DNA of 64,000 nucleotides from Cryptoclostridium sp964637365 (GTDB lineage: Bacteria; Bacillota; Dehalobacteriia; UBA7702), in NCBI GenBank assembly GCA_964637365.1, contig CAZWWH010000008.1, positions 1 to 64,000 of the forward strand, written 5' to 3'. The number at the start of each line of letters is the position of its first letter. Position 1 is the stretch's first letter. The translations under genes were made by a program, and so were the position numbers. Shown here in pieces: positions 18,848 through 26,696 of this stretch. The notes below the pieces were generated by a model that was not told where the DNA came from, ran no database searches, and saw only the letters and a program-made list of their open reading frames with translations.

Positions 18848-19747
18848 TTATTTTGTTGCTTCGTTGAGTTTTACGCCGGTAGCTTTATATTTAAGGATGT
18901 CTTTAATCAGGTCAACGAGCTGTGCCCCGGCTTCTACCGGAGGAGTACCGCCGGCGTAGATATTGGAGATCAAAGTTCTGTCAGCTTCCACAGTGTCTTT
19001 GGAGGGTTTGTAGATGAGGTATGCGCTCATGCTACTGGCTGTGCCAAGACCGGGTCTTTCGCCGATGAGTTCCAAAACAACGTCGCACTGGAGTTCCATA
19101 CCGATGTCATCCATAACGCGAACACGGCCGTTTCTTACGAAGAAGGGAGTGCCCACGGAGATACCAGCGCCTTTCAGCCCCTGTACCAAGGGAGGCATAA
19201 TTTCAGGGATATTGGCTTCGATGGCAGTGGAGCTCAAGCCGTCGGCAACAATGATTTGCACCTGAACACCTTTTTGGCAAATAGAGTTCATTTTCTGACG
19301 GCCCTCGTCGCTCAAAACAGTACCGAGGTTCGGCGTCTGAAGGAAATCATCTTTGGTCGCAGCTTGGGTCGTGACGACTTCCAAGTTGTTAGCAGCCAAA
19401 AAGTCATCGGAAACATCCATGAAAACAGCGTCACGGGCAACAGCGTGGTCAGCCAAGAAACGAATCAAAGAGTCGGTTCTCTGTCTGGCGCCGCAGCGGC
19501 CCAGGCCGATTCTGGCGTTGGTTATTTGTTTCATGGCTTCGATAGCAGCGATGTTTTTGGGATTTTCGATGGTAGGTTTGCTGATGTCGGGCATTTCAAT
19601 CACACCGTCTTCCACAGCAGGCGCCGCAGCAGCGGGCGCGGGAGTATTTGCGGGCGTGCTTACGGCAGGAGCGGCGCCATTTTTGCGCAATTCCGCCAAC
19701 ACGGATTCAACAATCATTCTTTCCATATCATTATTGTAGTTTGCCAC
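18848..19747 (-). CDS. eutC: ethanolamine ammonia-lyase small subunit
   Basis: Small, cobalamin-binding subunit of the adenosylcobalamin-dependent lyase that splits ethanolamine into acetaldehyde and ammonia (299 aa). Residues about 7-22 (DMERMIVESVLAELRKNG) form an amphipathic helix, followed by an Ala/Pro-rich linker to about residue 45. This is consistent with the known targeting role of the EutC N-terminus. The core has ARIGLGRCGARQRTDSLIRF and FVRNGRVRVMDDIG. It is 15 bp after eutB. Confidence 0.95.
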   Translation of the reverse strand: MANYNNDMERMIVESVLAELRKNGAAPAVSTPANTPAPAAAAPAVEDGVIEMPDISKPTIENPKNIAAIEAMKQITNARIGLGRCGARQRTDSLIRFLADHAVARDAVFMDVSDDFLAANNLEVVTTQAATKDDFLQTPNLGTVLSDEGRQKMNSICQKGVQVQIIVADGLSSTAIEANIPEIMPPLVQGLKGAGISVGTPFFVRNGRVRVMDDIGMELQCDVVLELIGERPGLGTASSMSAYLIYKPSKDTVEADRTLISNIYAGGTPPVEAGAQLVDLIKDILKYKATGVKLNEATK

Positions 19748-19762
19748 CTTGATTCACCTCCA

Positions 19763-21121
19763 TTATTTTTCAAAGATAGACGGGTCACCGGCGAGAGCGG
19801 TAAGTTTGCCGTCTTCCATCAGGCCCATTTTTTCCATCCATTTTTCAAATTCGGGCAAGGGACGGAGGCCGAGAATTTCACGAACGCTGGCGTCATCATG
19901 GTAGCTGGTATCCTGATAGTTCAACATAATGTCATCACCGCCAGGAACACCCATGAAGTAGAAGGAACCAGCCATGGCGCAAAGCATGGTGCCATTTTCT
20001 TGGTCGTTCTGGTCAGCGTTCATATGATTGGTGTAGCAGGGAGCAATGCCCATGGGAAGACCATGGAATTTACCCATGAACAAGTCTTCAAGGTCGGCAC
20101 GGACAACTTCGCGGCCATCGTAAATGGTTTCGGGGCCGATGAAGCCGGATACGTTGTTGACCATGAAGGGTTGGAAGTGACGGCCAAAGCCATAGGTTCT
20201 GGCTTCCAAGGTCATTTCATCAACGCCTTCGTCAGCTTCCAAGGAGACTTCGGAACCTTGACCAGTTTCAAAGTACATGAAGTTGGGGCCAAGGCTGGTG
20301 CCGCCTTGACGCGCGGCTTCACGGGCTTCGGTCAGCAAAGCACAGTCAATACCGAAAGCTTCGTTGGTTTTTTGTGTGCCGGCGATGGATTGGAAGAATA
20401 CGTCAATGGGAGCGCCCAATTCCTGGGCCTTCATCTGAGTGGTTACATGAGCCAAGACGCAGGCCTGGGTAGGAATGCCCCATTCTTCCATAAACTCATG
20501 GGCGGTTTTCAACAGGTATGCGGTGTTTTCAGGGTTGTCTTCTACAGGATTGATACCGATGACGGCGTCGCCGGAACCGTAGGTGAACCCTTCTTTCATG
20601 GAAGCCATGATGCCGTTCACATCGTCAGTGGTGTGGTTGGGCTGGTTTCTGAAAGCCAAGGTGCCGGGAAGACCCATGGTGGTGTTGCAGCGGGAAGTGG
20701 GACGAATTTTGGAAGATGCGTAAACCAAGTCAAGGTTGGACATCAATTTGGCAACGGCTGCGATCATTTCAGAAGTCATGCCGCGGCCCAGTTTCAAAAT
20801 TTCGTCGCCTGTATGAGAAAGAACATATTCGCGGATTTCGCCAACGGTACAGTTCTTGAATTGGTTATAGATGGTGGTGTTGACGTCATCGTAAATCACA
20901 CGGGTGACTTCGTCCTTTTCATAGGGAATCACAGGGTTTTCATAGATGTCTTCCAAAGTGAGACGGCTTAATACCAATTTGGCAGCAACTCTTTCTGTTT
21001 GGGAAGTTGCACCAATACCAATTAAGGTATCGCCGGATTTCACTTCGTTGGCTTTTGCCAAGACTTCTGCCACAGAGCGAAAGGAATATACTCTGCCGTA
21101 GATGTTTGCTTTCAGCTTCAT
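19763..21121 (-). CDS. eutB: ethanolamine ammonia-lyase large subunit
   Basis: Catalytic TIM-barrel subunit of ethanolamine ammonia-lyase (452 aa, usual length). It is recognisable end to end: RVYSFRSVAEVLAKANE at the start, ETGQGSEVSLEADEGVDE in the middle, and NHMNADQNDQENGTMLCAMAG near the end, the region carrying active-site residues. With eutC it forms the enzyme in the microcompartment lumen. The ribosome site TAAGGAGGTTCAAGA is clear. It lies downstream of eutP with a 62-bp gap. Confidence 0.96.
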   Translation of the reverse strand: MKLKANIYGRVYSFRSVAEVLAKANEVKSGDTLIGIGATSQTERVAAKLVLSRLTLEDIYENPVIPYEKDEVTRVIYDDVNTTIYNQFKNCTVGEIREYVLSHTGDEILKLGRGMTSEMIAAVAKLMSNLDLVYASSKIRPTSRCNTTMGLPGTLAFRNQPNHTTDDVNGIMASMKEGFTYGSGDAVIGINPVEDNPENTAYLLKTAHEFMEEWGIPTQACVLAHVTTQMKAQELGAPIDVFFQSIAGTQKTNEAFGIDCALLTEAREAARQGGTSLGPNFMYFETGQGSEVSLEADEGVDEMTLEARTYGFGRHFQPFMVNNVSGFIGPETIYDGREVVRADLEDLFMGKFHGLPMGIAPCYTNHMNADQNDQENGTMLCAMAGSFYFMGVPGGDDIMLNYQDTSYHDDASVREILGLRPLPEFEKWMEKMGLMEDGKLTALAGDPSIFEK

Positions 21122-21183
21122 TCTTGAACCTCCTTAAAATAAGTGCTTGGGACCCTAAGATTAAAATTTATAAAATAAAATTT

Positions 21184-21657
21184 TTATTTCTTTTGGTTTT
21201 CCAGTTTCACGAAATAGTCATCAATAAAGGCCTTTAATTCTTGAAGGCCCTCTCCCGTCACTGAGGAAACGCACTGGATATGCTCCCGCTCTGTGACGGC
21301 CACGTCACGTAGGATTGATTTTGCCCGTTCCACATCGGCGTTTTCCGCATCAATCTTAGTGACGACACCAATAGAAGGCTTTGGAAAACCCGTAGCAAAT
21401 CCCGGAGGAAATTGCATATAGTTGGTGGTTGCGTCCTGAATGAATACAACGAGATCCGCTTCCAGCGCCGTAGCGAAAAGGGCACTTTTCAAAAAAGGAT
21501 GGGCTGTAAATTCACCAGGAGTGTCGATGGCGTTATGGGCGTATTCAAGACTTTGGGTTTTTGTAACCGGCCCGTCTACAAACAAGGTATGAAGCAGCGT
21601 GGACTTCCCCGCCCCCACGGCGCCGGCGACCATAATTCTTTTCCTTGATTCTGTCAT
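21184..21657 (-). CDS. eutP: EutP, P-loop GTPase-like protein of the ethanolamine locus
   Basis: Small P-loop NTPase of 157 aa. Walker A is GAVGAGKSTLLHTLF (residues about 12-25); an NxxDTPGEF-type switch (AIDTPGEFTAH) and the guanine-specificity motif TKIDAEN follow. PduV/EutP family proteins associate with microcompartments; an acetate-kinase activity has also been proposed for EutP. Its start overlaps the eutS stop by four bases. Confidence 0.9.
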   Translation of the reverse strand: MTESRKRIMVAGAVGAGKSTLLHTLFVDGPVTKTQSLEYAHNAIDTPGEFTAHPFLKSALFATALEADLVVFIQDATTNYMQFPPGFATGFPKPSIGVVTKIDAENADVERAKSILRDVAVTEREHIQCVSSVTGEGLQELKAFIDDYFVKLENQKK

Positions 21658-22028
21658 GATTTTGTCAGTGGGGCCGGAGCATACCCCAAAACATTTTCAA
21701 AATAGTCGATAATGGCCTTGAGTGAAGAAGTAACACTAGCCACATCGCCAGTAATAACCAAAGCTCCGGTAAAGCGGTCGAGAAATCCGATGCGGACCTC
21801 ACCTGATTTCGTGGCGATATCCCCGGCAATAATTGCCGTTTCCCCAGGAGTCAAAGTCAGGATACCGATGGCTCCATCATGAGGGAGTCCCAATTTATCG
21901 TAAACTTCGTCAACAGGCTGTGCTATGACGTGAAGCAAAGTCACCTGTTTCCCGGGAACATATTCCTGAATGGTTCTGACTTTGCCTTGATCGTAATCAT
22001 GATAAGATTTTGTGGTTTCGTCGCTCAA
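21654..22028 (-). CDS. eutS: BMC shell protein EutS
   Basis: Hexameric, permuted BMC shell subunit of 124 aa, first gene of the operon. It contains RTIQEYVPGKQVTLLHVIAQP near the start and DGAIGILTLTPGETAIIAGDIA, both typical of EutS/PduU, where the N-terminal strands form a beta-barrel plug over the pore. It lies 86 bp downstream of a sigma-54 promoter. Confidence 0.93.
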   Translation of the reverse strand: MSDETTKSYHDYDQGKVRTIQEYVPGKQVTLLHVIAQPVDEVYDKLGLPHDGAIGILTLTPGETAIIAGDIATKSGEVRIGFLDRFTGALVITGDVASVTSSLKAIIDYFENVLGYAPAPLTKS

Positions 22029-22113
22029 ACCCCCACCACCTTTCTTTCATCCTAGTGTGAACCAGCAGCGTTGTCAACAGTTTGCACAAAGACTTTTCCA
22101 CTATATAAATAAT

Positions 22114-22130
22114 ATGCAAAATTCATGCCA
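22114..22130 (-). promoter_or_regulatory. sigma-54 promoter of the eut operon
   Basis: The minus strand reads TGGCATGAATTTTGCAT, matching the -24/-12 consensus (TGGCAC-N5-TTGCA) with GG and GC ten bases apart, 86 bp before eutS. No sigma-A -35/-10 pair of comparable quality lies between. Confidence 0.85.
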
Positions 22131-22225
22131 GGAAGAGAAGTTTTTGTCATCACACTACAATGCCACCATAAAGCAGTATTCGCTGAAATATGGCGATTTG
22201 CTGGTGCTCCCATTAAAAACGATTA

Positions 22226-22239
22226 AGTCATATATGACT
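22226..22239. promoter_or_regulatory. palindromic candidate activator site upstream of eut promoter
   Basis: AGTCATATATGACT is a perfect 14-bp palindrome about 96 bp upstream of the -24 element, a normal distance for a sigma-54 enhancer-binding protein. Function is inferred from position and symmetry only. It could instead serve the HAD gene whose 3' end is nearby. Confidence 0.45.
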
Positions 22240-22270
22240 CAACAAGTTGGTTCGGACTCGTCGAAACGGC

Positions 22271-22915
22271 TCAAAATTTACCTTCCGCAGTCATAAAACC
22301 GCGGAACCAAGCTCGTAACCCCTCCGGGCTATCAAAAATATGGTCAGGATTGCCTGATGCCACCACCCAGGGTTCTTGCCACCCCCAAGTCACAGCAACG
22401 CGAACATCAATGCCGGCTTCTTTCCCTTCAATCATGTCGCCCTTACTGTCGCTAACGAAGACGGTGCGTTCTCCCGGATACTGCTCCATAATGCGGTGAA
22501 ATTTCTTTACCTTACTTTTTTCCACATCAGCGCCAATGATTTCCTTTACCCCGGTAACATAGTTTTGATCCAAAACTTTTTTCACTGAGGCAGAAACATT
22601 GGACGTTACGATATACAAAGGATATTTCTCCGCCAGTTCCCGCACCAGCTCAGGCATAGTGGGATAGGTGTCCAAATGGTACGAAGCGTCTTTGTCTTTT
22701 TTGCAGTAGATTTTCATCGCGGCATCAATTTTTTCTTCCGGGATTCCCCTATCCAACATTCCCTGATAAAAATTGCCTAGACTCAACTCTGCCATATCCG
22801 CCGAGGTATTGATTTCCTCAATCCCCACCTGATGACAGGCATCGACGAAATACCTTGTTTCCGTTTCCAAAGAATCTACGATCACACCGTCATAGTCAAA
22901 AAACAGCAATGACAT
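22271..22915 (-). CDS. HAD-superfamily phosphatase
   Basis: Haloacid-dehalogenase-type hydrolase of 214 aa from ATG 22915, chosen because GGAGG lies upstream and the protein then begins SLLFFDYDGVIVDS with the nucleophile-bearing DYDG motif I. Motif II is TSNVSAS (about residue 110), motif III a Lys near residue 135-140, and motif IV is FVSDSKGDM (about residue 165). An alpha-helical cap at residues 15-85 places it with phosphoglycolate phosphatase or beta-phosphoglucomutase-like members. The substrate is unknown. It has its own sigma-A promoter and is convergent with nothing, so it is a separate unit between eut and the mttB-like gene. Confidence 0.8.
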   Translation of the reverse strand: MSLLFFDYDGVIVDSLETETRYFVDACHQVGIEEINTSADMAELSLGNFYQGMLDRGIPEEKIDAAMKIYCKKDKDASYHLDTYPTMPELVRELAEKYPLYIVTSNVSASVKKVLDQNYVTGVKEIIGADVEKSKVKKFHRIMEQYPGERTVFVSDSKGDMIEGKEAGIDVRVAVTWGWQEPWVVASGNPDHIFDSPEGLRAWFRGFMTAEGKF

Positions 22916-22964
22916 AAAAAACGTCGCCTCCAAGTCATACAATCATCGTTCTATTTTTATCTTA

Positions 22965-22993
22965 ATCATAGTCGATTCGACATAGTTTGTCAA
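22965..22993 (-). promoter_or_regulatory. sigma-A promoter of the HAD gene
   Basis: On the minus strand TTGACA (22993-22988) and TATGAT (22970-22965) are spaced by 17 bp, 50 bp before the ATG. Confidence 0.7.
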
Positions 22994-23192
22994 TTACCAA
23001 AAATTATGGGAGAACCACCATAAGGCCATTTTCCCTTCGATTTGAAGCGTTCTGGCTCAAAAATGGGAGCATCTTTTAGGCAGACCTTCATTATTTCCTT
23101 TTTTGTAAACAGGAATCGTGCTCCCTGTATCTATATTGTATCGCCCAAATCCCCAAATTTACGCAGCAAAACCACTTCTCTTTTTTTTTTTG

Positions 23193-23226
23193 AAAAAAGG
23201 TGCTCCCGCTTTTAGGGAGCACCTTT
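23193..23226 (-). terminator. terminator of the MttB-like gene
   Basis: The minus strand has AGAAAGGTGCTCCC, a short loop and GGGAGCACCTTTTTTC, about 60 bp after the stop codon. The remaining sequence between here and the HAD promoter shows no gene. Confidence 0.85.
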
Positions 23227-23286
23227 CTATTGCTATCCTTTATGGCAATTTCCCCGTTGCAAGGGAATGCATTAAAATGATTGGTA

Positions 23287-24732
23287 TTAATAATCCCAAA
23301 CAGCGTCGCCAGCGCAGATGCCGGGGAATTGTTCTTTGATTCTCTGATCCAATTCGGAGGAGAAAGCCGCCGGATTGGGACCGGCCATGATTTGATCGAG
23401 CCATTCGTAAGCTCTGGCTTCGAGATCTTTGCCATCCCACTGGGTTCTGAAGTCTCTGGAACCGAGTTTGGTGAGGTAAGCGATTTCTTTCATGTTCATC
23501 ATGGTGTGCATTTCTTCCATGTAGAGACCGCCAGGGCCGATCTTGTCGATCAATGCAAAAGCTTCTTTGTAGTCGGCTTCGTCGTAAGGAATACCTTTTT
23601 TCAAGGATTTCAAGCTCATAGCAACTTCATTGTCGATGACAGCTTTGGAGAAGTCAAAGGTGGTAAGGCTGTCGAGGAGACCGCCCATATTCAGTAAGGA
23701 AGCACCAGCGCAAACAGCACCGGTAGTATTCATTGCAACTTCGTAACCATTCTGAGCATCGTTGCAGTGGGAGTTGGTCAAGCCGATGTAACCGCCGGAA
23801 GGAACATGGTAGAATTCAGCCATTTCAGTATGAGCCATGGACAAAATACCGGTTTCCATAGCGCCGGGGGTATATGCACCGGTTCTCAAGTCGGCAACGG
23901 TGGGAAGATATGCGTAGATGATGGGCATACCTTCACGAATCATCTGATAATAGCAGTTGATAGCCAAGAATTCAGCATTCCCCAAGACCAAGGTGCCCAT
24001 TCTGCTCATGGGAGAGGTCATACCGGCGTTGGACACGGGAGCGGTGGTATAAACAGGGAGGCCTTCTTTTGCCAGGTAGGTAACGGCTTCAGTGGATTCT
24101 ACGTCCATAGTCAAAGGAGTTACGATGGGGCAATAGTGATGGTTGATAAAAGGTCTTTCCATGTAAGCTTCTTTGGAGCCTGCGATGGTGTAACCGAGTT
24201 GAAGAACTTTCTGCAACTCTTCAAATCTGGGGGTATTGCTGCGAACAGGTTTTTTACAGTTCTTCAAGGCAGGATAGAATCTGTAAAGGGACAGATCACC
24301 ATCGGGAGCATCATCAGCCAAAACGGAAATAGAGAATACGTTGAAGCCGGGAAGTTCGTTGATTAAACGAGCGATGTTAGCGATATCTTTGGAAGTTGCG
24401 CGTCTCTGTTCTTTGGTTTTGGGGTCAATGATAAAGGGAGCGGAACTTGCAGTAACAACGCAGGGACCCTGTTCAGGAATGGTGATATCAAGAGAAGGAT
24501 CCTGAGCGGTAAACGTATAGGAGCTGGGGAACATTTTTACATACTTTTCAATGACCTGATGAGGAATCTTTACAAGGCCATCGGCGTTGACATCGCAGCC
24601 ATGGGCTTTGAAGATTTCTCTGGCGCATTCAGCATGTACCAGCAAACCAGTGTTTTCGAGAACTTCCATAGAAGCTTCGTGAACCATTTGTCTTTGTTCT
24701 TCTGTGAGAAATTTAGAATATTGTGCAAACAT
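23287..24732 (-). CDS. MttB-family methyltransferase without pyrrolysine (quaternary-amine demethylase type)
   Basis: A 481-aa member of the trimethylamine methyltransferase (MttB) superfamily, uninterrupted by UAG. Where the other MttB in this window has Gly-Gly followed by UAG, this one continues SGGYIGLTNSHCNDAQ (about residue 325), so it belongs to the non-pyrrolysine branch. Characterised members of that branch (MtgB, MtpB, MtcB) demethylate glycine betaine, proline betaine or carnitine onto a corrinoid protein. No corrinoid protein gene is adjacent. ATG 24732 has GGAGAGGAG upstream. It is a single-gene unit with its own sigma-54 promoter and terminator. The substrate cannot be read from sequence. 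Confidence 0.87.
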   Translation of the reverse strand: MFAQYSKFLTEEQRQMVHEASMEVLENTGLLVHAECAREIFKAHGCDVNADGLVKIPHQVIEKYVKMFPSSYTFTAQDPSLDITIPEQGPCVVTASSAPFIIDPKTKEQRRATSKDIANIARLINELPGFNVFSISVLADDAPDGDLSLYRFYPALKNCKKPVRSNTPRFEELQKVLQLGYTIAGSKEAYMERPFINHHYCPIVTPLTMDVESTEAVTYLAKEGLPVYTTAPVSNAGMTSPMSRMGTLVLGNAEFLAINCYYQMIREGMPIIYAYLPTVADLRTGAYTPGAMETGILSMAHTEMAEFYHVPSGGYIGLTNSHCNDAQNGYEVAMNTTGAVCAGASLLNMGGLLDSLTTFDFSKAVIDNEVAMSLKSLKKGIPYDEADYKEAFALIDKIGPGGLYMEEMHTMMNMKEIAYLTKLGSRDFRTQWDGKDLEARAYEWLDQIMAGPNPAAFSSELDQRIKEQFPGICAGDAVWDY

Positions 24733-24831
24733 CTAAACACACTCCTCTCCATACTTTTAAACTATTTTACTAAAAATTTTCCGCTAAGCGGTATTATTCT
24801 TGTCCATATCAGACACGACACCTTATTTCCA

Positions 24832-24848
24832 TTGCAAGAATCGTGCCA
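24832..24848 (-). promoter_or_regulatory. sigma-54 promoter of the non-Pyl mttB-like gene
   Basis: The minus strand reads TGGCACGATTCTTGCAA, a perfect match to TGGCAC-N5-TTGCA, about 100 bp upstream of the start codon. Confidence 0.9.
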
Positions 24849-25020
24849 CATATATTATATCTTTAAACTCGAATCAATTACGAAAATTTGAAATAGCGAC
24901 TCCAAGTTTTTGTGTATATTCAGTATCGCATCACTCTAAAAAGTATTACCTATATTTTGTGTTTTGTGCAATTTTGGTGTGCATTTCTAGTGTTCGAGAC
25001 ATCTGAGAAATCTGGCAGCC

Positions 25021-25052
25021 GCACTAAAAGCTGCCCTTAGGCAGCTTTAGCG
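25021..25052 (-). terminator. hairpin after the transporter/small-protein operon
   Basis: The arms AAAGCTGCC and GGCAGCTTT, with a four-base loop, extend to GCGCTAAA/TTTTAGTGC. The hairpin is about 23 bp past the stop of the 88-aa gene. The T-run is weak, so it may also act as a stabilising 3' stem. Confidence 0.6.
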
Positions 25053-25074
25053 CAGTTGCAAAAATTAATTCACC

Positions 25075-25341
25075 TTATTTAATATAGCTGTTAATTGTGT
25101 CTTTGCATTCATCAGGAGCAGCATAGTACATTACAAGTTCACCGTTGGCGCCGACTTCATAGGAATCTTCAACCAACAAGCCGTTTTCAGTCGCAGTCAT
25201 AAGAGATAGCAAAACATCTTTTTCATTCAGTTTGCGATGGGTAGGATATTCGCCTTTTAAAGCTGCAACAACATCAGCAGGACAGGCATTATCCACAGTC
25301 GTCATATGTTTCAGAATAGCGAAATTTAACGGTCTCTTCAT
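25075..25341 (-). CDS. small conserved-looking hypothetical protein
   Basis: An 88-aa soluble protein I do not recognise. It begins MKRPLNFAILKHMTTVDNAC and is predicted mostly helical, with a two-strand end (GLLVEDSYEVGANGELVMYYA). This helix-rich then beta-hairpin pattern resembles a winged-helix fold, without enough to claim DNA binding. It is translated four bases after the DMT transporter with a CCTCCTTTTTT-complementary (AAAAAGGAGG) ribosome site, so it is part of the same operon and probably of the same function. Confidence 0.65.
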   Translation of the reverse strand: MKRPLNFAILKHMTTVDNACPADVVAALKGEYPTHRKLNEKDVLLSLMTATENGLLVEDSYEVGANGELVMYYAAPDECKDTINSYIK

Positions 25342-25345
25342 AATC

Positions 25346-26464
25346 TTAGTCCTCCTTTTTTCTGAAAAGATCCAAAGGATTCATAGCGATGAGCAGGATA
25401 CCGAAGACTTCAACAACAGCCATGATCCATTGGACAGGAGTCAATGCAGCATAGCTCCAGGAAGAATCAAACATCGGAAGGACAACGCCCATGACGATCC
25501 AGGATACGAGGGGTACCCAGAAGGAATATCCAGCATTAAGAGCCATACCGAGAGCAGCGCCGCACATGGAGTTCCCTTTGTACCACATACGGAAGGACTG
25601 GCCACAGCAAAGGCCGGAGAAAATGAACCAGATGATAGCACCGCCGCCAATGGCGCCACCGACTAAATAGCCATAGATATTACCAGAGATATCGCTGGTA
25701 TCCAACATTGCTCTTGCCATGACGCAGAGGATGGGAACAACGATAATCAAATTGCTGAGACCAGAAACGCACTGACGAATGGTGATGCTGATGTCATCAT
25801 CAATCATGCAGGTAGCATAACCGCCGATGCTGCCTTCAATCCCCCAGCCAAGAGCAGCGACAAAGGCGATGCAGCAACCGATAAGAGATGAGGTGTCAAG
25901 ACCATCGAAGCTGGTCCAGCCGATAACAACAGCGGCCACGAAGCAAATGATAATACCGCAAATCATGCGGAAATTCAGTTTCTGCTTCAGGAAAATGCGG
26001 CCGATAATGGCGCCGATAGCGGCGCAGAGAGCGGTAATCGCAGCGGCGATACCGCCGGCCATCATCAGACCTACGTTGTAAGCGGTAGCCGCAATAGGAC
26101 CACCGGCCAGGGCAACCCCCATCATGATAACACCGGGTTTCGTTTTTAAAGTGGCGAAGAAGTCGCCAAGCTTCCCTTTTACAGCTGCGATAACGAGCTG
26201 CCAAATGGCGGAGCAAGTGTCGTTCAAACCGGCGCCCACTGCGCAAAGCAAGCAATACCCCAAGATAGAACCAGCAATGCCCAGCTCCCAGAAACCTCCC
26301 CAGTTTCCTACAGCTTCACCGGCAACAATAAAGGCTGAATAAAAGCCGTAGAGAATACCAGAAATTAAAGCCGTGATGACGCCCTTTCTGAAAAAGGCCG
26401 ACTTGTTTTTTCTGTACAACCCTTTTGCTGCAGCATTGGGAGCGTTTTTTGTACCAATTGCCAT
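25346..26464 (-). CDS. multi-pass membrane transporter, DMT/EamA-like
   Basis: A 372-aa integral membrane protein with about ten hydrophobic segments. The start is ATG 26464 (AIGTKNAPNAAAKG), with GAAGGGA upstream; a longer reading frame to 26566 has no ribosome site. It shows two repeated halves, each with glycine-rich helices (GVALAGGPIAATAYNVGLMM; GWGIEGSIGGYATCM), and the dimer of EamA-like bundles typical of drug/metabolite transporters. It follows an APH-fold kinase gene and precedes the 88-aa gene. From context the substrate may be choline, betaine or a methylamine, since the flanking genes are MttB homologues and kinases. That is inference only. Confidence 0.75.
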   Translation of the reverse strand: MAIGTKNAPNAAAKGLYRKNKSAFFRKGVITALISGILYGFYSAFIVAGEAVGNWGGFWELGIAGSILGYCLLCAVGAGLNDTCSAIWQLVIAAVKGKLGDFFATLKTKPGVIMMGVALAGGPIAATAYNVGLMMAGGIAAAITALCAAIGAIIGRIFLKQKLNFRMICGIIICFVAAVVIGWTSFDGLDTSSLIGCCIAFVAALGWGIEGSIGGYATCMIDDDISITIRQCVSGLSNLIIVVPILCVMARAMLDTSDISGNIYGYLVGGAIGGGAIIWFIFSGLCCGQSFRMWYKGNSMCGAALGMALNAGYSFWVPLVSWIVMGVVLPMFDSSWSYAALTPVQWIMAVVEVFGILLIAMNPLDLFRKKED

Positions 26465-26532
26465 TAAAATCCCTTCTTTCATAAAAAATATAATGAATAA
26501 AACCGGCAGATGGCACTCTGCCAAATATGAAC

Positions 26533-26565
26533 TGCCAAGGGGTTCTTGGCGAAGGAACCCCGGCA
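26533..26565 (-). other. intercistronic stem-loop between kinase and transporter genes
   Basis: TGCC..GGGGTTC and GAACCCC..GGCA pair across a nine-base loop in the 232-bp gap between the kinase and the transporter. No T-run follows, so it is more likely an mRNA processing or stabilising stem than a terminator. The gap carries no gene. Confidence 0.45.
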
Positions 26566-26696
26566 AATCAAACCTAATGAAATCAAAATTTTATGTTGTT
26601 TAACATTATACGGCATCCCACAAGAAAAGTCCACCCTTTTGTTTAAATTTTTATTAAAATTATATTTTTTTGCTTTGCATGCCACCGTTCAAAACA

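Noticed and set aside
18755..20971. A 738-codon plus-strand frame opposite eutA-eutC-eutB
   Set aside because: It is antisense to three fully recognisable eut genes, crosses two gene boundaries and has no ribosome site or family motif.
26674..26690. Sigma-54-like sequence upstream of the transporter gene
   Set aside because: TGGCATGCAAAGC has GG and GC eight instead of ten bases apart.
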